Notes: a model not told the origin generated them from the sequence alone. Numbered from the stretch's first letter, positions 1 to 7,370 are shown. The stretch is 10,103 bases of DNA from an uncultured Collinsella sp. (GCA_959027945.1 CAUFRO010000057.1:1-10103), one strand, 5' to 3'. Made by a program: numbers and translations.

Positions 1-24
1 AAGCGCGGTCTCAAGAAGGAGTAA
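1..24 (+). CDS. Possible 3' end of a gene entering from the left
   Basis: Read in frame 1, the first 24 bases give a lysine-rich tail (KRGLKKE) followed by TAA. This looks like the end of a coding sequence cut by the window edge. Seven residues do not identify a product. Frames 2 and 3 are also open here for 100 bases or so, so the frame is not certain. If real, the gene converges on the ABC exporter operon. Confidence 0.35.
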   Translation, partial: KRGLKKE

Positions 25-77
25 CATCGGGACTTGCAGCGACGGACCTCAGGACGCTCTTACACCACGTCTGCGCG

Positions 78-107
78 CGCGACCCGCGTGCAAGCCGTGA
101 AAACGGC
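78..107. other. Small hairpins in the convergent spacer
   Basis: GCCGT (94-98) and ACGGC (103-107) enclose a GAAA tetraloop. Just upstream lies a GC-rich imperfect hairpin of the form TGCGCGCG...CGCGTGCA. The short run ATTT follows the tetraloop stem. These may form a weak terminator for a gene coming from the left, but the stem is short and the T-run is poor. Confidence 0.3.
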
Positions 108-124
108 ATTTGGGGCTGTTTTGG

Positions 125-145
125 CTGTTACTAAAAGGGTAACAG
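125..145. repeat. Perfect 21-bp palindrome CTGTTAC-N7-GTAACAG
   Basis: Arms at 125-131 and 139-145 are exact inverted repeats around a 7-nt spacer. The core can be written TGTTA-N9-TAACA, and the same core with the same spacing occurs again at 9657-9675 in front of the glycyl-radical subunit gene. It could be a transcription factor site or a small hairpin. Its position between two apparently convergent genes is odd for an operator. Confidence 0.5.
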
Positions 146-231
146 TACTCATATTTGCCATTTTTTGCCCACGGGGCCTCGAAGGGGCTGTCAATCAGGT
201 CCCAGGGGAGGCGGTTTGAGGGCCGCAGAGC

Positions 232-266
232 AAAAACGGGGGCGCAGGTTGTCCTGCGCCCCCGTT
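232..266 (-). terminator. Rho-independent terminator of the MarR-ABC operon
   Basis: A perfect 14-bp stem (235-248 paired with 253-266) closes a 4-nt loop. On the minus strand it is followed by a T-run (the As at 232-236). It lies about 30 bases beyond the stop of the 618-aa ABC subunit, where the operon should end. Confidence 0.88.
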
Positions 267-297
267 CTCGGGCGTTATTCGTTCCCCGCGGCAGAAT

Positions 298-2154
298 TTA
301 CGCCGCCTCGTCGAACTGCGAGTTGTACAGATCGGCGTAGAAGCCGCCCTGGGCGAGCAACTCGTCGTGCGTGCCCTTCTCGACGATATCGCCGTCGCGA
401 ATTACCAAGATCACGTCGGCGTTGCGGATCGTGGACAGGCGGTGCGCGATAACAAAGCTGGTACGGCCCTGCATCAGCACATCCATGGCACGCTGAATAA
501 GCTCCTCGGTACGAGTGTCAACGTTGGAGGTTGCCTCGTCCAAAATCAGCGCCGGGCGGTCGGCCAAAATGGCGCGGGCGATGGTCACGAGCTGGCGCTG
601 GCCCTGCGAGAGGTTGGTGCCCTCCTCATTGATCATAAAGTCGTAGCCGCCGGCGAGCGTATGAATAAAGTGGTCGCAGCGTGCGGCGCGCGCAGCGGCC
701 TCGACCTCGGCATCGCTCGCGTCGGGGCGTCCGTAGCGGATGTTCTCGCGGATGGTGCCGTTAAACAGCCAGGTGTCCTGCAGCACCATGGCAAACTCGC
801 CGCGCAGTGCCGCGCGGTCCCAGTCGCGCACATCGACGCCCTCGACACGCAGCGAGCCGCCGTCCACATCGTAGAAGCGCTGCAGCAGCTTGATGAGCGT
901 GGTCTTGCCGGCGCCGGTGGGGCCGACGATGGCGATGGTCTGGCCGGGCTGCGCCTCGCAGCTAAAGTCGTGGATGATGGTCTTGTCGGGCGTGTAGCCA
1001 AACTTGACGTGGTCGAACTCCACGTGACCGGGGCGCTTCTCGGGAATCTGCGCGTCGGCCTTCTGCTCCTCCTCGGGCGCGGCCAGGAACTCAAAGACGC
1101 GCTCGGTGGCGGCAGCCATCGACTGCATCGTGTTGCTCACGTTGCCCAGTTGCTGCACGGGCTGCGTAAAGTTGCGAACGTACTGGATAAAGCTCTGAAT
1201 GTCGCCGGGCGTGGCATTGCCGGTCAGCGCGAGCTGCGCGCCCACCACGACGACGCCCACGTAGCCCATGTTGCCCACCAAGCTCATAAGCGGCATCATC
1301 AGGCCCGACAGGAACTGCGAGCGCCAGCCACTAATAAAGAGGCGGTCGTTTTGACGGTCGAACTCTTCGATCGAGGCCTCGGCGCGGTCGAACACTTGGA
1401 TGACGTTCTGACCGGCAAAGTCCTCCTCGATAATGCCGTTGACGGTGCCCAGGACCTGCTGTTGCTCGCGGAAGTACGGCTGCGAGAAGTGAATCATTAC
1501 GGTCAGGATAATCGCGGCTGCCGGCAGCGTGAGCACGGTGACGCCGGTGAGCGGCAGGCTGATCGAAAGCATCATGACGAGCACGCCGATAATCTGCGTT
1601 ACCGACGTGATGAGCTGCGTCACGCTCTGGTTGAGCGACTGACCCAGCGTATCGACGTCGTTGGTGATGCGGCTGAGTACGTCTCCCTTGCTGTGGCCGT
1701 TGAAGTAACTCATCGGCACGACGGCAATCTTGGCGGCGATTTCCTTGCGCATGCGGTAGCAAATCTTTTGCGTGACGCCGGTCATGAGCCAGCCCTGGAT
1801 GAGGCTGCAGATAGAGCTCGCCAGGTACAGGCAGAGCAAAAAGCCGAGCGTCTTGGCGATCCAGTTAAAGTCGACATCGCCGGTACCGTTGACTTTGGCA
1901 ACCAGGCCCTCAAACAGCTTGGTCGTAACCTGGCCGAGCACCTTGGGTCCCACAATGTTAAAGATGACCGAGCACACGGCAAAGGCGACGGCGGCAAACA
2001 CGGCAATCTTGTGCTGGCCGATATAGCCGAGCAGCTGCCTCATGGTGCCCTTAAAGTCCTTGGCCTTTTCGCCGCGACGCATGCCGCCCATGCGGCCCAT
2101 GGGACCACGCTGGCGGGTGGGCTTGGGAATCTGAGTCTTGGTCTCGTCTGCCAT
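298..2154 (-). CDS. ABC exporter half-transporter, catalytically canonical subunit
   Basis: This 618-aa protein has an N-terminal six-helix exporter membrane domain (about 45-340) and a C-terminal ATPase domain (about 375-615). The ATPase has Walker A GPTGAGKT at 411-418, Q-loop Q459, Walker B ending in D539-E540 with the catalytic Glu, and switch His H571. Its signature motif is LSQGQ (515-519), off the LSGGQ consensus. That pattern is typical of one half of heterodimeric multidrug/lipid exporters (TM288/BmrD type), where the altered signature completes the degenerate site of the partner. The cytoplasmic N-terminus is rich in Arg, Gly and Met (about 14-33). The start ATG overlaps the upstream gene's TAA (TAATG), with an AAGGAGG ribosome site at 2170-2164, so translation is probably coupled. 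It should pair with the 789-aa subunit in the cytoplasmic membrane. The substrate cannot be read from sequence. Confidence 0.93.
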   Translation of the reverse strand: MADETKTQIPKPTRQRGPMGRMGGMRRGEKAKDFKGTMRQLLGYIGQHKIAVFAAVAFAVCSVIFNIVGPKVLGQVTTKLFEGLVAKVNGTGDVDFNWIAKTLGFLLCLYLASSICSLIQGWLMTGVTQKICYRMRKEIAAKIAVVPMSYFNGHSKGDVLSRITNDVDTLGQSLNQSVTQLITSVTQIIGVLVMMLSISLPLTGVTVLTLPAAAIILTVMIHFSQPYFREQQQVLGTVNGIIEEDFAGQNVIQVFDRAEASIEEFDRQNDRLFISGWRSQFLSGLMMPLMSLVGNMGYVGVVVVGAQLALTGNATPGDIQSFIQYVRNFTQPVQQLGNVSNTMQSMAAATERVFEFLAAPEEEQKADAQIPEKRPGHVEFDHVKFGYTPDKTIIHDFSCEAQPGQTIAIVGPTGAGKTTLIKLLQRFYDVDGGSLRVEGVDVRDWDRAALRGEFAMVLQDTWLFNGTIRENIRYGRPDASDAEVEAAARAARCDHFIHTLAGGYDFMINEEGTNLSQGQRQLVTIARAILADRPALILDEATSNVDTRTEELIQRAMDVLMQGRTSFVIAHRLSTIRNADVILVIRDGDIVEKGTHDELLAQGGFYADLYNSQFDEAA

Positions 2155-4523
2155 TAGCGCTCGCCTCCTTCCATAACGGCTGCAATTTCTTCTTGGGTAA
2201 GCCCCAGCTCCTCGGCGGAAAGCTGCGACTGTGCGATCTCCAGGTACGCCGGGCAGCTGCGCAGCAGCTCCTCGTGCGTGCCGGTGCCCACTACGTGGCC
2301 GTCGTCGAGCACGATGATCTGGTCGGCGTGCATGATGGTCGCGATGCGCTGGGCCACGACCACGAGCGCGGCGTCGGTAACGTTTTTGGCCAGCTCCTCG
2401 CGTAGGCGCGCGTCGGTCTTGTAGTCGAGGGCACTAAACGAGTCATCGAACACCACGACCTCGGGCTTTTTAGCCAACGCGCGGGCGATGGCCAGACGCT
2501 GGCGCTGACCACCCGAAACATTGGAGCCGCCCTGGCTGATGGGGGAGTCGTAGCCGCCCTCGCGCTCGGCGATAAAGTCCTCGGCCTGGGCGATGCGTGC
2601 CGCCCGGTGCATGTCCTCGTCGCTCACCATGTCGCCGGCAAACTTGAGGTTACTCTCGACGGTGCCCGAGAACAGGCGCCCCTGCTGCGGGATGTAACCA
2701 ATACGGCGGCGCAGCTCGGAAAGGGTCATGTCGCGCACGTCGATGCCGTCGAGCGAAATGCTGCCGCCCGTGACGTCGTACAGGCGCGGAATCAGCTGCA
2801 CAAGTGTGGACTTGCCCGAGCCCGTGGAACCAATGATGCCGAGCATCTGACCGGCGTGCGTGGTGAAGTTTACGCCGCTGATGACGTCGGCGCGGGCATC
2901 GGGATACTGGAAGCTCACGTCGCGGAAGGTGAGCTCACCGCGCGGCGCGCTGGCCGCGGGCAGTTTGGGCGAGACAGGGTCGTTGATGCTGGTGGGGCAA
3001 GTGATGACCTCTTCCACGCGCTCGGCTGCGACCTCGGCGCGGGGCAGGATAACCGAAACCATGGTGAGGATCATAAACGCCATGACGATCTGCATGGTGT
3101 AGGAGATAAACGCCATCATGTTGCCGACCTGCATCACGCCGTCGGACACGCCCTGCGCGCCAAACCAGACGATAAGTACGGTGATGCAGTTCATGACGAG
3201 CATCATGAGCGGCATCATAAAGCTCATGGCGCGGTTGGTGTAGAGCTGCGTGGTCATCAGGTCGAGTGATGCCTTGTCAAAACGTTCGAGCTCATGCTCC
3301 TCGCGGTTGAACGAGCGGATGGGCATAAGGCCGTCGAGCAGCTCACGGGCGGTAAGGTTCACGCGGTCCACAAAGCTTTGCATCTTTTTGAACTTGGGCA
3401 TGGTGAGGCCCATAAGCACGCCGACGACGGCCGAGACGGCGATGATGGCCACGGCGATGGTCCACTCCAGGCCGGTGTGGTTGGCCAGGACACGCATGAC
3501 AGCGACGATGCCCATGACCGGCGCCATGAGACACATGCGGATAAACAGGGTTGCGGCCATCTGGATCTGCTGAATGTCGTTGGTGCAGCGGGTGATGAGC
3601 GAGGCCTGGCTAAACTTGCCCACCTCGGCCGGCGAGAAGTGCATGACCTTATTGAAGGTCTCGCGGCGCAGGTCGCGGGCGATGGTGCAGGCCGTATGCG
3701 AGGCCACGGCGCCGGTGAGAATTGTGGCGACCAGCGACACCAGGCACAGGCCAAACATCGTGGCTGCCATGTGGCTTAGATAGGCATTCTGCACGTCGGC
3801 GGGGTCGATACCCTGCGCCTTGTACTCTTCTTGCACGTAGGTCACGGCGCGCTGGGTGACGATGGAGCCCGACATGGAGCCCATTTTGTCAGCCATGTCG
3901 TTGGCGCCCTCGACGAGCTTGCCCTGATCGATAAGACCGCCTTCAACGCCTAGGCGCAGGCTCTTCATGGTGATCTTGCCGCCGTCGGCATCAATCTGCT
4001 TTTGCATGTTCTGCGCCGCTGCGGCCTTCTGCTGCATCTCGGCGAGCTGCTCGGGCGTCATCGCTGCCATCTGCTCGGGGGTGGGCATGGCCTGAGCGGC
4101 GCCGCCATCGCTTGCCTCGGTGGATGCGCCGGTCATGTCGCCCATGGAGTTGGCATCGATGCCCTGGTTGAGCGAAAGGACGACGGTCTCGGGCAGACTC
4201 ATGATATCGGCGAGCTTGCTGCCGTCGGCGCGCTCATCCTCGGTGCCCTTGTACGTGCGAATGCCATTTTTGTCTGCCTTGCCAAACACCGCCTCCACAG
4301 CTTTGGCGTCCTTGGCGCTCATAAAGAGCTTGAGGTCGTCGAGCGATTCGGCGCGAATGGTGTCGGGAACGGGCGAGGCGATGCCTCCCTGCTGCACGCC
4401 CACGTCGACGATATCGCTCATATAGGTAGGCAGCGCCAGATCGGCGTTGCAGCTGATTACGATAAGTACGATAGCTGCGAACAGTGCCAGGATATGTTTT
4501 TTAAAGAGCTTGAGAATCCTCAC
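2154..4523 (-). CDS. ABC exporter half-transporter, degenerate-site subunit with large TM1-TM2 insert
   Basis: This 789-aa protein has a first membrane helix at about 10-30, then roughly 210 residues of mostly hydrophilic sequence, including Met/Gln/Ala/Pro-rich repeats (147-175). The remaining exporter helices run from about 250 to 495 and the ATPase from about 527 to 760. Walker A is GSTGSGKST (565-573) and the signature VSGGQ (669-673) is consensus. Walker B ends D693-D694, with Asp in place of the catalytic Glu, and the switch His is Gln (Q725). These are the hallmarks of the non-hydrolysing site in heterodimeric exporters (TM287/BmrC type), so it should pair with the next gene. Start is GTG at 4523, overlapping the MarR gene's TGA by four bases, with an AAGGAGA site inside the MarR gene end. 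The insert should face outward and is much longer than the usual loop. Substrate is unknown. Confidence 0.92.
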   Translation of the reverse strand: MRILKLFKKHILALFAAIVLIVISCNADLALPTYMSDIVDVGVQQGGIASPVPDTIRAESLDDLKLFMSAKDAKAVEAVFGKADKNGIRTYKGTEDERADGSKLADIMSLPETVVLSLNQGIDANSMGDMTGASTEASDGGAAQAMPTPEQMAAMTPEQLAEMQQKAAAAQNMQKQIDADGGKITMKSLRLGVEGGLIDQGKLVEGANDMADKMGSMSGSIVTQRAVTYVQEEYKAQGIDPADVQNAYLSHMAATMFGLCLVSLVATILTGAVASHTACTIARDLRRETFNKVMHFSPAEVGKFSQASLITRCTNDIQQIQMAATLFIRMCLMAPVMGIVAVMRVLANHTGLEWTIAVAIIAVSAVVGVLMGLTMPKFKKMQSFVDRVNLTARELLDGLMPIRSFNREEHELERFDKASLDLMTTQLYTNRAMSFMMPLMMLVMNCITVLIVWFGAQGVSDGVMQVGNMMAFISYTMQIVMAFMILTMVSVILPRAEVAAERVEEVITCPTSINDPVSPKLPAASAPRGELTFRDVSFQYPDARADVISGVNFTTHAGQMLGIIGSTGSGKSTLVQLIPRLYDVTGGSISLDGIDVRDMTLSELRRRIGYIPQQGRLFSGTVESNLKFAGDMVSDEDMHRAARIAQAEDFIAEREGGYDSPISQGGSNVSGGQRQRLAIARALAKKPEVVVFDDSFSALDYKTDARLREELAKNVTDAALVVVAQRIATIMHADQIIVLDDGHVVGTGTHEELLRSCPAYLEIAQSQLSAEELGLTQEEIAAVMEGGER

Positions 4524-4969
4524 TCGGCATCTCTCCTTTCTTGATTGCGGTCGATAATTTCGTTGGCACGCCTTAGAAGACGCACCATCTCTTGGGTATC
4601 TGTTTCGCCAAGCTGCTCGAGGAAGGCCGCGGTGCGGTCCTCGAATTCCCGACGTTTGATTTCGATAACCTGGAATCCTTTGTCGGTCACCGTGACATGT
4701 ACGCGACGACGGTCGGTCTTTGAGTGCTCGCGCTCGACCCAGCCCTTGGCCTCGAGGGCGCGCAGGATATTGGCGATGCGGGCGCTCGAGACCCAGGCAC
4801 GATCGGCGAGTTCGCTCGGCGTGAGCGAGCCGCCGGCGCGCATGAGGGCGCGCATGACGGCCATTTCGCCGCCGAGAGCTTTGTCCGCAAAGCGCGAAAT
4901 TCGCTGATGCATGCTGCCAAACTCAGTTAAGAGCTGACGCCCAAGCTCATGGAAATCGGTATCTTCCAC
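4520..4969 (-). CDS. MarR-family transcriptional regulator
   Basis: This 149-aa protein has the MarR layout: N-terminal dimerisation helices (about 5-45), a winged helix-turn-helix (LTPSELADRAWVSSARIANI, 49-68, then the recognition helix region to about 80), a wing with DRRRV (86-90) and TDKG (95-98), and C-terminal dimerisation helices (100-147). It is the first gene of the operon with the two ABC subunits and overlaps the first by four bases. MarR proteins commonly repress an adjacent efflux pump and release DNA on binding a small ligand, so control of this exporter is the likely role. The chosen start is GTG at 4969, with AGGGG six bases upstream. An internal ATG (4912) would remove part of the first helix. 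The ligand is unknown. Confidence 0.9.
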   Translation of the reverse strand: MEDTDFHELGRQLLTEFGSMHQRISRFADKALGGEMAVMRALMRAGGSLTPSELADRAWVSSARIANILRALEAKGWVEREHSKTDRRRVHVTVTDKGFQVIEIKRREFEDRTAAFLEQLGETDTQEMVRLLRRANEIIDRNQERRDAE

Positions 4970-5259
4970 CGAAAACCCCTAACACTAGAAACTATTTCCG
5001 GTAAAAGATGATACCCCCGCCCAACCATCCCATTCGGTAGATTTCTAGGCATGTCCCAAAAAACTACTTGGCCGCTAGGCAATATAAAGAGCGCATAAAG
5101 ACTTAAAATCATTCAATTGCTGAAGCGTTTTAAAGAACTATCATGCACGCGGTTAGGCGAGGGGTTGTCACCACCATGACGACTGGGACTCATATAATCG
5201 CCACGTGCGATGCTCCAACTTCCCGCAAGGAGACACCTTACATAAAGGGGGATGGAGTC
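4970..5259. other. Divergent intergenic control region (MarR operon / SDR gene)
   Basis: This 290-bp spacer has no convincing gene. It holds two copies of CTAGGCA at 5045-5051 and 5075-5081, spaced 30 bp start to start (about three helical turns). It also has an AT-rich stretch around 5082-5128 and the imperfect inverted repeat TTGTCA-N6-TGACGA at 5165-5182 close to the SDR promoter. No clear -35/-10 pair for the MarR operon was found on the minus strand. These sites are candidates for MarR or sugar-acid regulators, by inference only. Confidence 0.5.
5193..5198 (+). promoter_or_regulatory. Candidate -10 element for the SDR gene
   Basis: A perfect TATAAT lies about 60 bases upstream of the SDR start. 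No good -35 sits at 16-18 bp; the nearest TTGTCA (5165-5170) is 22 bp away and is part of an inverted repeat. If this is the promoter, it may depend on an activator. Confidence 0.45.
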
Positions 5260-6009
5260 ATGGCATTTGACTTCACGGGCAAGACCGCGATCGTTACCGG
5301 TGGCACTCAGGGCATTGGCCTCGAGATTGCCAAGGGTATCGTTGCGGGCGGCGGACACGTCGCGCTCATCGCAAGGAACGCTGCTAAGGGCGAGGCCGCT
5401 GTGGCCGAGCTTGGCGAGGGCAACAAGTTCTATCAGCTCGATGTCGCCGATGCACCCAAGGCGCGCGAGACCGTCGAGCAGATTTTCACCGATCTGCCGC
5501 AGACCAACATCCTGATTAACTGCGCTGGCGTCATCAGCACCAAGAAGTTCGACGAGATCGATGACACCGAGTGGCGTCGCACCATCGACATCAACCTCAA
5601 CGGTACCTTTACCATGATGAACGCCGTGTACCCGCACTTTAAGGCGGCCCATGCCGGCACTATCGTCAACGTGAGCTCTGTTGCCGGTAAGATCGGTGGT
5701 GGCCTGCTCGGCACCGCTGCCTACGCCAGCTCCAAGGCCGGTGTTAACGGTCTAACCAAGGCAGTCGCCAAGGAGGGCGGCAAGTTCGGCGTCCGCTGCA
5801 ACGCTGTATGCCCGTCGCTCACGTTGACCGATATGACCTCGATTCTCTCTGACGAGAACTCTCAGCGCATCATCAACGGTATTCCTCTGGGCCGCGCCGC
5901 CCAGGCCAGCGAGCCTGCGCAGATGGTGCTGTTCTTCGCTTCCGACCTCGCCAGCTTCGTGAACGGCGAGATCGGTGACTGCGACGGCGGCATCGTCCTG
6001 GACGGGTAA
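5260..6009 (+). CDS. Short-chain dehydrogenase/reductase (SDR), probably acting on a sugar acid
   Basis: This 249-aa protein is a classical SDR of normal length. The cofactor motif TGGTQGIG is at 13-20, NCAG at 87-90, the catalytic tetrad Asn in INLNG (111-115), Ser in VSS (138-140), and Y155-x3-K159. An Arg just after the second strand (ARN, 38-40) hints at NADP(H) preference, by family analogy. It is cytoplasmic and likely tetrameric. The next gene is a KdgT-type permease, so a sugar-acid substrate is plausible (compare gluconate 5-dehydrogenase and KduD). FabG-like or other SDR roles cannot be excluded. The start is the ATG at 5260, because the SDR fold begins there (MAFDFTGKTAIVTGG) and AAGGGGG precedes it by 8 bases. 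In-frame sequence back to 5143 lacks SDR features and overlaps the promoter. Confidence 0.88.
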   Translation: MAFDFTGKTAIVTGGTQGIGLEIAKGIVAGGGHVALIARNAAKGEAAVAELGEGNKFYQLDVADAPKARETVEQIFTDLPQTNILINCAGVISTKKFDEIDDTEWRRTIDINLNGTFTMMNAVYPHFKAAHAGTIVNVSSVAGKIGGGLLGTAAYASSKAGVNGLTKAVAKEGGKFGVRCNAVCPSLTLTDMTSILSDENSQRIINGIPLGRAAQASEPAQMVLFFASDLASFVNGEIGDCDGGIVLDG

Positions 6010-6031
6010 TACCCCGCGGTGATCGTTTGGC

Positions 6032-6068
6032 GGCGACCCTGGCGACTCGGGGTTGTCGCCTTCTTTCT
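6032..6068 (+). terminator. Hairpin with T-rich tail between SDR and kdgT
   Basis: GGCGAC (6032-6037) pairs with GTCGCC (6055-6060). CC/GG extends the stem past a two-base bulge, and TTCTTTCT follows. It resembles a modest intrinsic terminator or attenuator. Because kdgT follows only about 50 bases later without a clear promoter, partial read-through is likely. Confidence 0.5.
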
Positions 6069-6104
6069 GATATAGGCGCGTGCGGCTTCGATTCGCATGC
6101 ATCC

Positions 6105-6111
6105 AAAGGAG
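6105..6111 (+). promoter_or_regulatory. Ribosome binding site that sets the kdgT start
   Basis: AAAGGAG lies six bases before the ATG at 6118. The in-frame ATG at 6097 has no such site and would place this sequence inside the coding region, so 6118 is preferred. Confidence 0.8.
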
Positions 6112-6117
6112 ATATAT

Positions 6118-7134
6118 ATGAGTGAATCGACTGCGGTGGAGGCGCCGGCGGCAAAGGAGCCGTTTTTTAAGATGTCCTCCATCCCGGGTGCCAATATTTT
6201 GGTGCCGCTTTTGCTGGGCTGCCTGCTCAACACGCTATTCCCCGACCTGTTCAAGACGCTCGGCAGCTTTACGCTTGGCATGACCCAGCAGGGCGCCGGC
6301 CCGCTTGTGGGCGCCTTTTTGCTGATTGTCGGCACGACGATTTCGTTTAAGAGCGCTCCTGCCGCCGCTGCTCGCGGTGCCATCATCATTGCCGTCAAGC
6401 AAATCGTGGTCGTTGCCGTGTCGCTGCTCATCCTTTATGTGTTCAACGACAACCTGTTTGGTATCTCGGCCATGGTGATGCTGGCCGCTTGCACGGGCGC
6501 CAACAACGCTATGTACGCTGGACTGATGGGCACCATGGGCAACGAGGCCGAGCGTGGCGCTGTCGCCATCACCACGCTCGTTGTCGGCCCTCCGGTCACG
6601 ATGATTGTGCTCGGCGCCGCCGGTCAGGCTCCGATTGGCTGGTCGCTCGTGGGCGCCATCCTGCCGATCGTCGTCGGCATTATCCTGGGCAACTTGTTCC
6701 CCAGCTTTAAGAAGATGATGGCTCCGGCACTTTCCGCCATCATCGTGCTCGTCTTCTTTGCCATGGGCTCAACCATGACCTTTGGCCAGCTCATTAATGG
6801 TGGCCTTCCCGGTATTCTGCTCGGCGTGATCTGCTCGGTGCTCTTTGCAATTCCCGTCATCGCGGTCGATAAGCTCACGGGCGGTACGGGTGTCGCTGGT
6901 GCGGCCATTTCGAGCTGCGCCGGAGCCAATGTGGCCACGCCTGCTGCCATGGCAAGCGTCAACGAGGCCATGTACGGCGGCGCCGTGCTCGCGACGGCTA
7001 CGGCACAGGTTGCAGCGTGCGCTATCGTGACGGCCATTTTGACCCCGCTCGTTACCAGCTGGTGCCACAAGCATTTTGAGGGCCAGCAGAGCAACGGCAA
7101 GGCAACGACCGACAAGGCCGCCGCAGCCGCCTAA
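6118..7134 (+). CDS. kdgT: 2-keto-3-deoxygluconate permease (KdgT family)
   Basis: This 338-aa, very hydrophobic protein has about ten membrane segments, close in length to E. coli KdgT (about 327 aa). Recognisable family stretches include IPGANILVPLLLG near the start (22-34), the TGANNAMYAGLMG region (126-138), the NEAERGA loop (142-148), and the DKLTGGTGVAG...SSCAGANVATPAA region (251-277), which matches a conserved part of KdgT. The family imports 2-keto-3-deoxygluconate, an intermediate of pectin and uronate breakdown, by proton symport. The tail (about 320-338) is hydrophilic then Ala-rich. It follows the SDR gene on the same strand with 108 bases between. No KDG kinase or KDPG aldolase lies nearby, so the rest of the pathway must be elsewhere. 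Family is clear; the exact substrate (KDG or a related keto-sugar acid) is inferred. Confidence 0.88.
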   Translation: MSESTAVEAPAAKEPFFKMSSIPGANILVPLLLGCLLNTLFPDLFKTLGSFTLGMTQQGAGPLVGAFLLIVGTTISFKSAPAAAARGAIIIAVKQIVVVAVSLLILYVFNDNLFGISAMVMLAACTGANNAMYAGLMGTMGNEAERGAVAITTLVVGPPVTMIVLGAAGQAPIGWSLVGAILPIVVGIILGNLFPSFKKMMAPALSAIIVLVFFAMGSTMTFGQLINGGLPGILLGVICSVLFAIPVIAVDKLTGGTGVAGAAISSCAGANVATPAAMASVNEAMYGGAVLATATAQVAACAIVTAILTPLVTSWCHKHFEGQQSNGKATTDKAAAAA

Positions 7135-7170
7135 TGCCAAGCGGCAATCAAAGCTAAAACTAGCTACGCC

Positions 7171-7215
7171 ACAGGGCGGCCACGGGGGATCCCGCGGCCG
7201 CCCTGTAGTTTCTGT
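7171..7215 (+). terminator. Terminator after kdgT
   Basis: ACAGGGCGGCC (7171-7181) pairs perfectly with GGCCGCCCTGT (7196-7206). The stem extends through one A-C mismatch by four more pairs (7183-7186 with 7191-7194) to a GGAT loop. The tail AGTTTCTGT is moderately T-rich. It sits just past the kdgT stop and separates it from the pyruvate formate-lyase region. Confidence 0.72.
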
Positions 7216-7237
7216 AGGGTCTCTGGGGCACTTTACC

Positions 7238-7258
7238 CTGCTAAAACTGGCATAACAG
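7238..7258. promoter_or_regulatory. Operator-like imperfect palindrome upstream of pflB
   Basis: CTGCTA-N9-TAACAG differs by one base from a perfect inverted repeat. It has the same half-sites and spacing as the exact palindromes at 125-145 and 9656-9676. It lies about 107 bp upstream of the proposed pflB -35. It may bind a regulator of the pfl genes; the protein is unknown. Confidence 0.4.
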
Positions 7259-7343
7259 CTAGAGTGAACGTCGTACAAAGGCAAGGAAAAATACCAAACA
7301 AATCGGTGAACGGTAGTTGTTCGCGCTCGCATTTCCTGCGGAT

Positions 7344-7370
7344 TTGTTAAAAACGCACTAATGGTATAAA
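7344..7370 (+). promoter_or_regulatory. Probable pflB promoter with extended -10
   Basis: TTGTTA (7344-7349) stands 15 bp from TATAAA (7365-7370), which is preceded by TGG to give an extended -10. The spacer is short for a classical promoter but acceptable with an extended -10. The TTGTTA is also the left half of a degenerate TTGTTA-N9-TAATGG site (7344-7364), so a regulator bound here would cover the promoter. Transcription would begin near 7377 and leave a leader of about 220 nt. Confidence 0.6.

Noticed and set aside
367..2157. Long 596-codon open frame on the plus strand opposite the 618-aa ABC subunit
   Set aside because: It is a shadow of a well-supported ABC transporter gene. No recognisable domain and a biased composition.
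5143..5259. Upstream in-frame start for the SDR protein, adding 39 residues
   Set aside because: The added residues do not resemble an SDR, the region overlaps the candidate -10 and inverted repeat, and the ATG at 5260 has a good ribosome site and begins the expected fold.
6097..6117. Upstream in-frame ATG for kdgT
   Set aside because: No ribosome site precedes it, and the strong AAAGGAG lies between it and the ATG at 6118.
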